Below, piece by piece: positions 7,532-15,148 of a DNA stretch of 64,000 nt. Below the pieces are notes generated by a model. That model searched no databases. It had not been told where the DNA came from and saw only the letters and a list, made by a program, of their open reading frames with translations. The stretch's first letter is position 1. Each line of letters opens with the position of its first letter. Origin of the DNA: Bradyrhizobium sp. CB82 (GTDB lineage: Bacteria > Pseudomonadota > Alphaproteobacteria > Rhizobiales > Xanthobacteraceae); contig NZ_CP121650.1 of the NCBI RefSeq assembly GCF_029714405.1, positions 1,679,001-1,743,000 of the forward strand, given 5' to 3'. Both the position numbers and the translations under genes were made by a program.

Positions 7532-8755
7532 TCAGTGCTTGCGGCCTTCCGTGAACGCGGTCTCGATCACATCGCCGAACGACTGCCAGGAGCGGCCGTC
7601 GAACTGCTCGAGCCGCATCTGCTTGATCGGCAGGTAGTTGTCCGGGGACGTGTTCATCTTGATGCCGGGCAATGCGACCGAGGGCTGATTGTCCCTGAGA
7701 GACGAGGCCTGCCGCATGATGTTCTCGCGGGACAGATCGTCGCCACATTGCTTCAACACCTGCGTGAGTGATTCGGCCGCAGCATAGCCATAGAGCGCGG
7801 CATTGTTGTTCGTGCTTTCTATACGATGGTACTTGTCCATGAAGGTGAACCAGTCCTTCATGCTGGGATCGTCACGCCAGGCCGGGTCGCTCGGGTCCTT
7901 CAGGAAGGCCGCCGAGATCACACCAGCGGAATTTTCAATGCCAGCCGGGGCCAGCGCGTTGGCGATCGAGGCGGAGGCGTCGTTCACGATGAAGACGGGG
8001 TGCCAGTTGAGACTGGCCGCGAGCTTGATCACCTGGGATGCCGTCGAGGATACGCCGAGAAAGACGAAGATGTCCGCGCCCGCGCGCTTCAGGATCGACA
8101 CGTGCCCTTCGAGATGCTCGTCGGTAATGTCGAAGGCGATATCGACGATGACGAAGCGGTTGAGGTCGCCCAAGCCTTCCTCGATGCCTTTGAACAGATC
8201 GCGCCCGAACTGGTCGTTCTGCCAGAGCACGACGATCTTGCGCGCGGGATAATAGGCTTGGATGTAATTGGCATAGATGCGCCCCTCCGCCTTGTAGGAG
8301 GGCTGCCAGCCCATCGTCCAGGGAAACGCCCTGGGTCGGCTCAGCTCCTCGTCGCCGGACGCGACGAAGAGCTGCGGGATCTTCCGCTGGTTGAGATACC
8401 AGCGCGTGGCGAGATTGCCGGGCGTGCCGAACGAGCCGAACATCAACAGCACGTCGTCCTTCTCGATCAGTCCGCGCGTCAGCTCCAGCGCGGTCGCAGG
8501 ATCTGAATTGTCGTCACGCGTGATGAAGCGGACCTTGCGGCCGTTGATCCCGCCGCGCTCGTTGATCATGTCGAAATAGGCCGCCTCCGCCTTGCCGATC
8601 GCGCCAAATTCCGCAAGCGGGCCCGAATAGGGCATGATGTTGCCGATGCGAATCTCGGAGTCGGTCGCCGGATCCTCGGCACGCTGCTGTGACATGGCGC
8701 CCAGCGAGACGACGGCGACCACCAACGCGAACAGCATCCTGCCGGTCACACGCAT
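7532..8755 (-). CDS. Branched-chain amino acid-type (LivJ-like) periplasmic binding protein
   Basis: The 407-residue protein starts with a signal peptide (MRVTGRMLFALVVAVVSLGAMS) followed by IRIGNIMPYSGPLAEFG, the classic start of the type I periplasmic-binding fold, and ends with the C-terminal lobe (SVALPGIKMN, QMRLEQFDGRSWQ). Such proteins feed hydrophobic amino acids, aromatic acids or amides to Liv-type ABC transporters. No permease or ATPase gene is adjacent, so it is an orphan receptor here. ATG 8755 has an AGGTG eight bases upstream and is preferred to a GTG at 8764. Its gene lies upstream of the racemase-like gene on the same strand, 183 bases apart. Confidence 0.9.
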   Translation of the reverse strand: MRVTGRMLFALVVAVVSLGAMSQQRAEDPATDSEIRIGNIMPYSGPLAEFGAIGKAEAAYFDMINERGGINGRKVRFITRDDNSDPATALELTRGLIEKDDVLLMFGSFGTPGNLATRWYLNQRKIPQLFVASGDEELSRPRAFPWTMGWQPSYKAEGRIYANYIQAYYPARKIVVLWQNDQFGRDLFKGIEEGLGDLNRFVIVDIAFDITDEHLEGHVSILKRAGADIFVFLGVSSTASQVIKLAASLNWHPVFIVNDASASIANALAPAGIENSAGVISAAFLKDPSDPAWRDDPSMKDWFTFMDKYHRIESTNNNAALYGYAAAESLTQVLKQCGDDLSRENIMRQASSLRDNQPSVALPGIKMNTSPDNYLPIKQMRLEQFDGRSWQSFGDVIETAFTEGRKH

Positions 8756-8900
8756 GTTCGACACCTGGATGTTGGACCCTCATGGAGGTCGGCTCAATCG
8801 GCATCAAAGTCGCTTGATCTAGGTCAAGGGTTTGTCATTCCTGTGTCCCGAGCGCCGCCTACGCAAGCGGCAGCCGTGCTGACACGTCGAGGGCGGCCGG

Positions 8901-9830
8901 CTACGGCAATCCGCGCGCCTCGAGCTGGCGGACCAGCAGCAGCGTCGGCTCGGCGAGGCTGTCGGCGGAGCCGTCGAGTCCGAAGACGGAGGCGATGCCA
9001 TCGCGGCTGCGCAGGATGGTCGTGCGCGGGCAGTGGCCGGCGCCGCAAAGCGCCTGCTTCAGCGCTTCGCCCTGCGTCACCAGGCCCGCCGGGTCGACCG
9101 CGGCCCAGGCCAGCACGATCGGTTCCTCGACATTGAGGATGCCCGGAAAGGCGGAGCGCTTGTCATATTGGGCGGGGTCGGAGCCGAAATAGGCCCTCTC
9201 GCTGTCACTCGCGTCCTTACCCGCGCGATAAATGCCGGAGATCAGCACGACTCCGGCAACGTCTGTGTCGGTGCCCTGCAATTCCGGATGCGCGAGCAGG
9301 CTCGCGACGTGAAAGGCTCCGGCGGCATAGCCGACCGCGACGATCTCACGGGCATCGCCGTTGAAGAGATCGACATTCTGGTGGATCCACGACAGGGCGG
9401 CCGCGACGTCGCGTGCGCCGGAAGGCCAAGGGGCGGCCGGTGCAAGGCGGTAGTTCACGCGCACGCCGACCATGCCGTTGCGCGCGGCAAAGCACATCGC
9501 CTCGTCCTGGAACTCGCGCGCCGTGTCGGGTGCGGCGCCGTCGCCGGTGAAGCTGTCGCCGGCCACGAACAGCAGGATCGGCTGCAACGTTGCCGTCTTG
9601 GTCTCGCTGGTCGCGACGTCAAGGACATTCTGCTCGCTGTCGCCATAACGCAGGCCCCGCGAGAACGAAACCTGATCGCACAGCCGCCCCGTGCCGCCGG
9701 CGGAGGAGTCCGTATCAGTGAGGCCCGTGCGCATCAGATCGGATGGCGGTTGCGACGGGGCGGGAAACAGTCCGTGCGCGAAGGCCGTCGTGCTGGTCAG
9801 CAAAAGGAAAAATGCGAGATAGTGCTTCAT
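8901..9830 (-). CDS. Secreted alpha/beta-hydrolase-fold protein lacking the catalytic serine
   Basis: The 309-residue protein has a signal peptide (MKHYLAFFLLLTSTTAFA) and a carboxylesterase/BD-FAE-like fold: VRVNYRLAPAAPWPSGARDV, ALSWIHQNV and a nucleophile-elbow region. The elbow reads GYAAG (residues 167-171) where active enzymes have G-x-S-x-G, so the serine is Ala169 (codon GCC at 9326-9324). The oxyanion segment reads LLFVAGD rather than HGGG, and the C-terminal site that should give the catalytic histidine reads SRDGIASV. The fold is intact but the triad appears lost, pointing to a binding or structural role in the periplasm. It is monocistronic by its spacing. Confidence 0.82.
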   Translation of the reverse strand: MKHYLAFFLLLTSTTAFAHGLFPAPSQPPSDLMRTGLTDTDSSAGGTGRLCDQVSFSRGLRYGDSEQNVLDVATSETKTATLQPILLFVAGDSFTGDGAAPDTAREFQDEAMCFAARNGMVGVRVNYRLAPAAPWPSGARDVAAALSWIHQNVDLFNGDAREIVAVGYAAGAFHVASLLAHPELQGTDTDVAGVVLISGIYRAGKDASDSERAYFGSDPAQYDKRSAFPGILNVEEPIVLAWAAVDPAGLVTQGEALKQALCGAGHCPRTTILRSRDGIASVFGLDGSADSLAEPTLLLVRQLEARGLP

Positions 9831-9928
9831 TGTTATGTGCCGTGCTGCGCTCAAGCGCCGGCTCGCGTTCCGGCTTGGCCCGTCAATGAGCCTTATTGAT
9901 TGCCGTTGGGGCGATTTGACGGCGCGCC

Positions 9929-10156
9929 CTAATTCCCCGGCTGGAACGAGCAGCTCGCGCCGCTGCCGTCCTTCCGGCGGATGGCGTTCAGATCGATCGT
10001 GCAGTTCAGCTTCGACAGGCTCTCGAAGTTCGATCCCGCGGCGCCATCCGCCGGCACGCCGGCGAACTTCTTCGACCAGTAGGCGACCTCGTAGCGCTCG
10101 CCGAACGCAACCAGGGCGCAGTCCGCCCTGCCCCGTTTGGACTTGCTGTCGGCCAT
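9929..10156 (-). CDS. DUF3606-like small protein
   Basis: The 75-residue product starts MADSKSKRGRAD and carries ERYEVAYWSKKFAGVP, matching the core of DUF3606, a short helical family frequent in rhizobia with no known role. The C-terminal part (LNCTIDLNAIRRKDGSGASC) does not follow the family. DUF3606 proteins are usually shorter, so the tail may be a variant or the result of an old frameshift. The GGAGGG just upstream of the ATG supports translation. Confidence 0.6.
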   Translation of the reverse strand: MADSKSKRGRADCALVAFGERYEVAYWSKKFAGVPADGAAGSNFESLSKLNCTIDLNAIRRKDGSGASCSFQPGN

Positions 10157-10321
10157 GCGTCCCTCCTGCCGGGGAATGCGCCCACGCAGTCTGGCACGCT
10201 ACCGGCGGTAGGAAAGCAGTCCTGCTACACGTCACTGCGCGGCTCCTCGCATTTCCGTGATGGAACCAAATCCCCCCTCGCGCGACTTAATGGGACAAGC
10301 ACAAAAACGTGCGAGGCTGTC

Positions 10322-10468
10322 ATGGCAGAGCAGTGGAGGCACACGGCCGATCCAAGCGAGATCATGCGGGCGACCGGACATCCCGAGCTGGAATATGCCG
10401 CGGGCTGGACCATCGCGGGCCTGGTCACGATCGGCACCATCGTCGCCGCCTGGGTGTTCGCGATCTGA
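10322..10468 (+). CDS. 48-residue single-span membrane protein
   Basis: An ATG at 10322, with GAGG five bases upstream, opens a 48-codon frame ending TGA at 10466-10468. The N-terminal half is soluble (MAEQWRHTADPSEIMRATGH) and the C-terminal half is one hydrophobic helix (AGWTIAGLVTIGTIVAAWVF). This looks like a genuine small inner-membrane protein with its N-terminus in the cytoplasm. I do not recognise a family. It precedes a block of repeats and gene remnants. Confidence 0.6.
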   Translation: MAEQWRHTADPSEIMRATGHPELEYAAGWTIAGLVTIGTIVAAWVFAI

Positions 10469-10529
10469 GGCGGCACGGCATCATCAGGACCCGAAGGGCC
10501 GTGCTAGCGGAAAGTGTGCAGCGGTTCCC

Positions 10530-10610
10530 CGCGACAAACGCGCGACGCGTTTGCGCGGAAATCATGCTCGAACAACAGCCTAACGTGCGATGACGATTCA
10601 GCCCCATCTC
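10530..10610. repeat. Dispersed intergenic repeat, copy 1
   Basis: Bases around 10544-10575 (GACGCGTTTGCGCGGAAATC) and 10588-10600 (GCGATGACGATTCA) match a second copy at 49203-49256. The 49-kb copy is a perfect long hairpin, whereas this copy has a degraded left arm. I recall similar elements in many Bradyrhizobium intergenic regions. Confidence 0.7.
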
Positions 10611-10618
10611 ATCGCGGC

Positions 10619-10786
10619 TTAAGCCGCTGGAAACTGCAGCTCGAACGCCGCGCCCTCGTCGGTCGGCTTCAGCTCGATCGATCCGCCATGGCTCGCCATC
10701 ACGGCGCGCGCAATCGCAAGCCCCATTCCGGTACCGCCCGATTCCCGTCGGGTGGTGAAGAAGGCATCAAAGATCCTGTCGGACGC
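10619..10786 (-). pseudogene. C-terminal fragment of a sensor histidine kinase
   Basis: The frame ending TAA at 10619-10621 reads DRIFDAFFTTRRESGGTGMG, LAIARAVMASHGG and a final ELQFPAA. That is the F-box, G2 box and C-terminal strand of a HATPase domain. Everything upstream (dimerisation domain, N-box, G1) is missing, and the frame before residue DRIF has no kinase similarity. It is therefore a truncated remnant, not a working gene. Confidence 0.8.
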
Positions 10787-10967
10787 CGGCGATGGCGGCT
10801 GATGCCGGGCTTGACATGTCGAAGACCTTCTCGCGGATGGTGACGGCATGAGCTTGGACGGGCGATGTGCAGATGTCGGGAATGCGCTCTGCACGTCTTC
10901 AGGAGTTTCGTGCAGTTTTCGTGCAGACGCGGTTTCGCCGCTCGCGCTGCGCAGGACGCTTTGATAG

Positions 10968-11333
10968 GTGCGATGCATCCTTTGCTTCGCACGTGTCACC
11001 TTTCATGCAATTCACACGTCACGTCGTATCGGTCTCATCCTGCTCTGGCTGGCCCCGCTCGCGCTGGCTTTCGCTGCGGCGAACAAGAACGATCCATATC
11101 TGCTCGCAGTGCGTGGCGCGGGAAACATCGCGCTCGTCGCCGCGAGCATCGCGATCGCCATCGCCCTCGTTCGCCGCGGGCATTGGGGTTGGGCCACGGG
11201 CAAGCTGCTCGTCATCTTCTGGTGCTTGCCGTCGCTGTTGATGTCAGCTGCGCATCTGGGGCCGAGCTGCGCAAGCATGACGTCCTGCACGCGCGGCTGG
11301 AACGGATGTCCTCAGGGGCTGGGCCGAAGTCAA
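10968..11333 (+). pseudogene. Frameshifted small membrane-protein gene
   Basis: From about 11016 one frame encodes RIGLILLWLAPLALAFAAAN, then NIALVAASIAIAIALVRRG and LLVIFWCLPSLLMSAAHL: three hydrophobic helices with good coding character. Near 11255 the sensible reading moves to another frame (GAELRKHDVLHARLE), as if one base had been lost. The first frame then runs uselessly into the antisense of the next gene. There is no convincing start (GTG at 10968 at best). It is probably a decayed gene of an unknown membrane family. Confidence 0.45.
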
Positions 11334-12956
11334 CTAGGCTTTCGCAAACTGACGATAGTCCGGCTCACGGTGAAACCAGAACTCGTAGCCGGTGACGCCC
11401 CTTTGCATGGCAACGTCGTGAATCGGTTGGTTGAGCGGAACGACCGGAACGTCACGCATGCAGAGCGCGATGAAATCCTTCACGGTCTTTTCATACTCCG
11501 CCGCATCCGCGATGAACCGCGCTCTGTCGATCAGCGCGTCCATGGCCTTGTTCTGGTACGAGGAGATGTTGAAGATCGAGTTGTTGCCGTGAAAGTTCCA
11601 GTAGAAATAGTATTCGGGGTAATCCAGCCAGCCGCTGAAGCGGTTGAGCGCGAGCGGCAGCTCTTTCTTGTTCAACGTCGTGCGCCAGCTTGCACCGGGA
11701 ATCTTGTCGATCGATACCTTGATTCCGATCTTGCCGAGACTCTCCTGGATCAGAATGGCCGTCGGCTCACCGACCGTGGCGGTGCCCGCATCGAGCGACA
11801 GTGTCGTTTCCAGGCCTGCCTCAAATCCAGCCTCTTTCATCAGGGCCTTGGCCTTGTCGAGATCGGTGACGTAAGGAAACGGTTGCGGCCAGACCGCCTT
11901 TGAGACATCCGCTGGTCCGCCGTACATCGGGACGGCGCGCCCAAAGAACGCGCTGGTCTGGATCTGCTCGTAGGGCATTGCCCATGCGAGTGCCTGCCGC
12001 AGCTTGACGTTATCGAACGGTGGTCTTGCGGTGTTCAGCGCGACGTACCAGAGCGCGTTGGGGATCGGAACGCCCGACACCTTGACCTTGCCTTCCCTGA
12101 TGATCTGCTCGAAATCGCGAGGCGCAAATCCGCTCGAGAGATCGGCATCACCCCTCTCGAGCATCGCGCGGCGCGTGCCGGGGGAAGGAACGTCGCGGGC
12201 AATCACGCGCTTGATCTGTGGCAACGGTCCGCTCTTCCAGTCGTCGAACCGCCTCAACACGGTCTCGCTGCCGGGCTTCCAGCTCTCGACCTTGTAGGCT
12301 CCGCCGCCAGCCTCGTTGTTCTTGAGCCAGGCCAGCGCCCAGGGGTCCTCGGGCGTTGCGTTCTTTTTGGCGAGTTCGGAGTTGATGATGAAGGGAACGA
12401 CGACCGCCACGTTGAACAGCAGCATCTTGTCCTTGCGGATATAGTCGATCCGAAAAGTATGGTCGTCGACGACCACGAACTGCTCGGGCTTTTCCAGCGA
12501 TCCCGCCGACATCTGAAAGGTCGGAAAGCCGCCGACCTTCACCGCACGGTCAAACGACCATTTGACGTCTTTCGCCGTGACCGGTGTCCCGTCGTGAAAT
12601 CTTGCGTCCTGCCTTAGCTTGAAGGTGCACGACATTCCGTCGGCTGCGACCTCCCAGCTCTCGGCGAGTTCAGGCGCGAGCTTTTCGCGATCATAGGATG
12701 GCATGCCGTCCGGCAGCGTCCTGGACGCATAGGTCAAGAGGCGATCGTAGCAGTTCCAGGACAGGCCGTTGACGGTCTGGTTGGAGCCGACGCCATGCAT
12801 GTCGAGCGAGTTTGGTCCCAGCTCCTGCACGACCAGCAGTGTCTCCGAACGCGCCTGCGACCAGGCAACGCGCGGCGTGATCGCCGTCAGTCCGGCAATG
12901 CCCAGGCCACCAAGCACGACGTTGCGGCGGGTCAGATCAAAAGACGAAACACTCAT
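11334..12956 (-). CDS. Peptide/nickel-type (family 5) ABC transporter substrate-binding protein
   Basis: The 540-residue protein begins with a twin-arginine-type leader (FDLTRRNVVLGGLGIAGL) and continues as a DppA/OppA-like SBP family 5 protein: the YDRLL segment, AESWEVAADGMSCTFKLRQDARFHDG region, WALAWLKNNEAGGGAYK, the ARPPFDNVKLRQALAWAMP helix and a C-terminal NQPIHDVAMQRGV. It should export folded to the periplasm and bind peptides or related ligands. No permease or ATPase genes are adjacent. The second of two tandem ATGs gives the better spacing to GAGG. It lies 77 bases downstream of the hydantoinase gene on the same strand, so the two may be co-transcribed. Confidence 0.92.
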   Translation of the reverse strand: MSVSSFDLTRRNVVLGGLGIAGLTAITPRVAWSQARSETLLVVQELGPNSLDMHGVGSNQTVNGLSWNCYDRLLTYASRTLPDGMPSYDREKLAPELAESWEVAADGMSCTFKLRQDARFHDGTPVTAKDVKWSFDRAVKVGGFPTFQMSAGSLEKPEQFVVVDDHTFRIDYIRKDKMLLFNVAVVVPFIINSELAKKNATPEDPWALAWLKNNEAGGGAYKVESWKPGSETVLRRFDDWKSGPLPQIKRVIARDVPSPGTRRAMLERGDADLSSGFAPRDFEQIIREGKVKVSGVPIPNALWYVALNTARPPFDNVKLRQALAWAMPYEQIQTSAFFGRAVPMYGGPADVSKAVWPQPFPYVTDLDKAKALMKEAGFEAGLETTLSLDAGTATVGEPTAILIQESLGKIGIKVSIDKIPGASWRTTLNKKELPLALNRFSGWLDYPEYYFYWNFHGNNSIFNISSYQNKAMDALIDRARFIADAAEYEKTVKDFIALCMRDVPVVPLNQPIHDVAMQRGVTGYEFWFHREPDYRQFAKA

Positions 12957-13033
12957 CATTACCTCAGCGAAGGAGATTTCGCATCAAGTAGCAAGGCGCA
13001 TTGCCATCAGCCACGCTTCATGGCGTCGCATCC

Positions 13034-14488
13034 TTACGGCGTCACCGCACCGCGTTCGACGCCGCGCGGAGCAGTCAACTCCTTCCAGGTCGAATTGGCC
13101 ACATGCACCGGCGAAAACGCCGGTCGTTCGACATAGCGGCCGTCGCCGGCTTCGGCGCGCAGGTTTCCGTCCTTCCAGACGATCCGGCCGCGCGAGACCG
13201 TTACGGCCGGTCCGCCCGTGCATTCGAATCCCTCGAACACGTTGTAGTCGATACGGCTCATCTGGCGTTTTGCAGAGATCGTCTTGCGCGCTTTGGGGTC
13301 CCATACGACGAGGTCGGCATCCGAACCGACCGCGACCGCGCCCTTGCGCGGATAGATGTTGAGGATGCGGGCGATGTTGGCTGAGGTCACCGCGACGAAC
13401 TCCTCCTTCGTCAGCCGCCCGGTCGTAACGCCCGCGGTCCACAGCAGCGGCAGGCGGTCTTCGAGGCCGCCGGTGCCGTTCGGGATTCTCCGGAAGTCCT
13501 CGCGGCCGAACCGCTTCTGTTCGGTCGTGAAGGCGCAGTGGTCGGTCGCGACCACCTGGAGCGAGCCGCATTGCAGGCCGGCCCATAGGCTGTCCTGGTG
13601 CGACTTGTCGCGGAACGGCGGCGACATCACGCGCTGCGCAGAATGGTCCCAGTCCTTGCTGGCATATTCGCCGGCATCGAGCAGCAGGTGCTGGATCAGC
13701 GGCTCGCCATAGACCCGCTTTCCCGCCGCGCGCGCCCGTGCGATCGCCTCGTGCGCTTCGCGGCAGCTGGTGTGCACGATATAAACCGGCGTGCCGGTCA
13801 TGTCCGCGATCATGATGGCGCGGTTGGTGGCTTCGCCCTCGACCTCCGGCGGCCGCGAATAGGCGTGGCCTTCGGGGCCGGTGATGCCGCGCGCGATCAA
13901 TGCCTCCTGCATCAGCGCGACGACGTCGCCGTTCTCGGCATGAACCACTGGCATGGCGCCGAGATGGGCGCAGCGCGCGAACGAGTTGTAGAGTTCGTCA
14001 TCGTTCACCATCAGAGCGCCCTTGTAGGCCATGAAGTGCTTGAAGGTGTTGATGCCGTAGGTTTTGACCACGGTCTCCATCTCGTCGAAGATTTGCTTCG
14101 ACCATGACGTCACTGCCATGTGGAAGCCGTAGTCGCTCGCTGCCTTCTCGGATTTGCGACGCCACTCCTGGTAGGCCGCGAGCATCGATTGGCCGGGATC
14201 GGGCAGGCAGAAATCCACCACCATGGTGGTGCCGCCGACGAGCGCCGCTTTCGTGCCGGATTCGAAATCATCGGCCGTGACCGTGCCCATGAACGGCATT
14301 TCGAGATGGGTATGCGGATCGATGCCACCCGGCATCACGAAGCAGCCGCCGGCGTCGATCATTTCGGTGCCCGCCGGCGTATCGATCGACGCGCCAACTG
14401 CGACGATGGATTCTCCGTCGACCAACACGTCCGCACGGCGCGAATGATCATGGTTGATGACGGTGCCGCCGCGAATGAGGAGGGGCAT
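13034..14488 (-). CDS. hydA: D-hydantoinase / dihydropyrimidinase
   Basis: The 484-residue protein has all metal-site landmarks of the cyclic amidohydrolase family: His59 and His61 in DPHTHLEMPF, the carboxylated Lys156 in FKHFMAYKG, histidines in PVVHAENG and YIVHTS, and the Asp of VATDHCAF. It opens the ring of dihydropyrimidines or 5-substituted hydantoins to N-carbamoyl amino acids, in the cytoplasm as a tetramer. ATG 14488 fits the family start (MPLLIRGGTVIN); upstream frame is not needed. A binding-protein gene follows on the same strand and could supply substrate. No carbamoylase is visible in the window. Confidence 0.93.
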   Translation of the reverse strand: MPLLIRGGTVINHDHSRRADVLVDGESIVAVGASIDTPAGTEMIDAGGCFVMPGGIDPHTHLEMPFMGTVTADDFESGTKAALVGGTTMVVDFCLPDPGQSMLAAYQEWRRKSEKAASDYGFHMAVTSWSKQIFDEMETVVKTYGINTFKHFMAYKGALMVNDDELYNSFARCAHLGAMPVVHAENGDVVALMQEALIARGITGPEGHAYSRPPEVEGEATNRAIMIADMTGTPVYIVHTSCREAHEAIARARAAGKRVYGEPLIQHLLLDAGEYASKDWDHSAQRVMSPPFRDKSHQDSLWAGLQCGSLQVVATDHCAFTTEQKRFGREDFRRIPNGTGGLEDRLPLLWTAGVTTGRLTKEEFVAVTSANIARILNIYPRKGAVAVGSDADLVVWDPKARKTISAKRQMSRIDYNVFEGFECTGGPAVTVSRGRIVWKDGNLRAEAGDGRYVERPAFSPVHVANSTWKELTAPRGVERGAVTP

Positions 14489-14577
14489 GGGAGACTCCGG
14501 GGAGGGTAGGGCTGGATGCCGTGCGAAAGCTAAGCGCAGGTGGCGTCGTGCGACAGGTGAAATTTTAGTCAATCGCT

Positions 14578-14832
14578 GGAGCGTTCTTGAGCGCGCGTGA
14601 ACTTGCCGGGGAACACGTGTTGCGGGTGCGAAGACGCGAACCGCTGCGCTGCCCCTGGCACGGCTGGGAATTCGACATGCGCAACGGCCAGTCCTGGTTC
14701 GATCCGACGCGGGTGAAGGTGCGCTCCTATCCGGTCGCGGTGGAGCGCGGCGGGGAGTTGCAGAAGGGCCCATATGTTGCCGAGACCTTCCCGGTACATA
14801 TTGAAGACAGTTATGTGATCGTAGAGGTGTGA
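14578..14832 (+). pseudogene. C-terminal fragment of a Rieske [2Fe-2S] protein
   Basis: The frame reads LRCPWHGWEFDMRNGQSWFD, containing the second Rieske half-motif C-x2-H, then VRSYPVAVE and a closing FPVHIEDSYVIVEV. The first half-motif C-x-H is absent because the gene's 5' part is missing. Without it no cluster can form. This is a truncated remnant of a small ferredoxin-like Rieske protein or of the N-terminal part of a ring-hydroxylating oxygenase-type gene. Confidence 0.75.
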
Positions 14833-14903
14833 GGGTGCTTTGCGGATTGTGATTTCAACGCAGGTGCGATAAGGCTCGCCCGCATTCATGGCGGAGATGA
14901 GCT

Positions 14904-15110
14904 TTGTCGAAACAATCCTTGCGCGAGGAGGCCGAGCGCCTGATCCGCGAGACGATGGAAAAGAAGAACATCGTCGTCAAGCAGGGCACGACCCGCATCG
15001 AGGCCGTCTGCGGCAAGTGCGGCGCGCCGAACCGGGTGCAGGCCCCCAAGGGCCAGAGCCGCGTCAAGTTCGCGTGCAAGGAATGCGGGCATCGGCAAGA
15101 GACGCTGTAG
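14904..15110 (+). CDS. Small zinc-ribbon protein
   Basis: The 68-residue product has a helical N-terminus (SLREEAERLIRETMEKK) and two CxxC knuckles, CGKC and CKEC, about 27 residues apart, typical of a zinc ribbon. The best start is TTG at 14904, with GGAG eight bases upstream; the nearby ATGs are out of frame. A nucleic-acid or protein-binding role is likely but unproven. It stands alone just before the IS insertion. Confidence 0.72.
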   Translation: MSKQSLREEAERLIRETMEKKNIVVKQGTTRIEAVCGKCGAPNRVQAPKGQSRVKFACKECGHRQETL

Positions 15111-15136
15111 GCGGTTCAACGTCATCAATGCTTTGA

Positions 15137-15148
15137 CCCTCATCCTGA
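15137..15148. repeat. Left part of an intergenic repeat split by the IS
   Basis: The bases CCCTCATCCTGA here join with GGAGGCCGCGCAGCGG just right of the IS to rebuild a CCTCATCCTGAGGAGG palindromic element. The IS therefore inserted into an existing genomic repeat. Confidence 0.6.

Noticed and set aside
10790..10860. Minus-strand peptide HAVTIREKVFDMSSPA next to the kinase fragment
   Set aside because: It looks coding-like but matches no family I can name and is not in frame with the kinase tail, so no separate relic is claimed.
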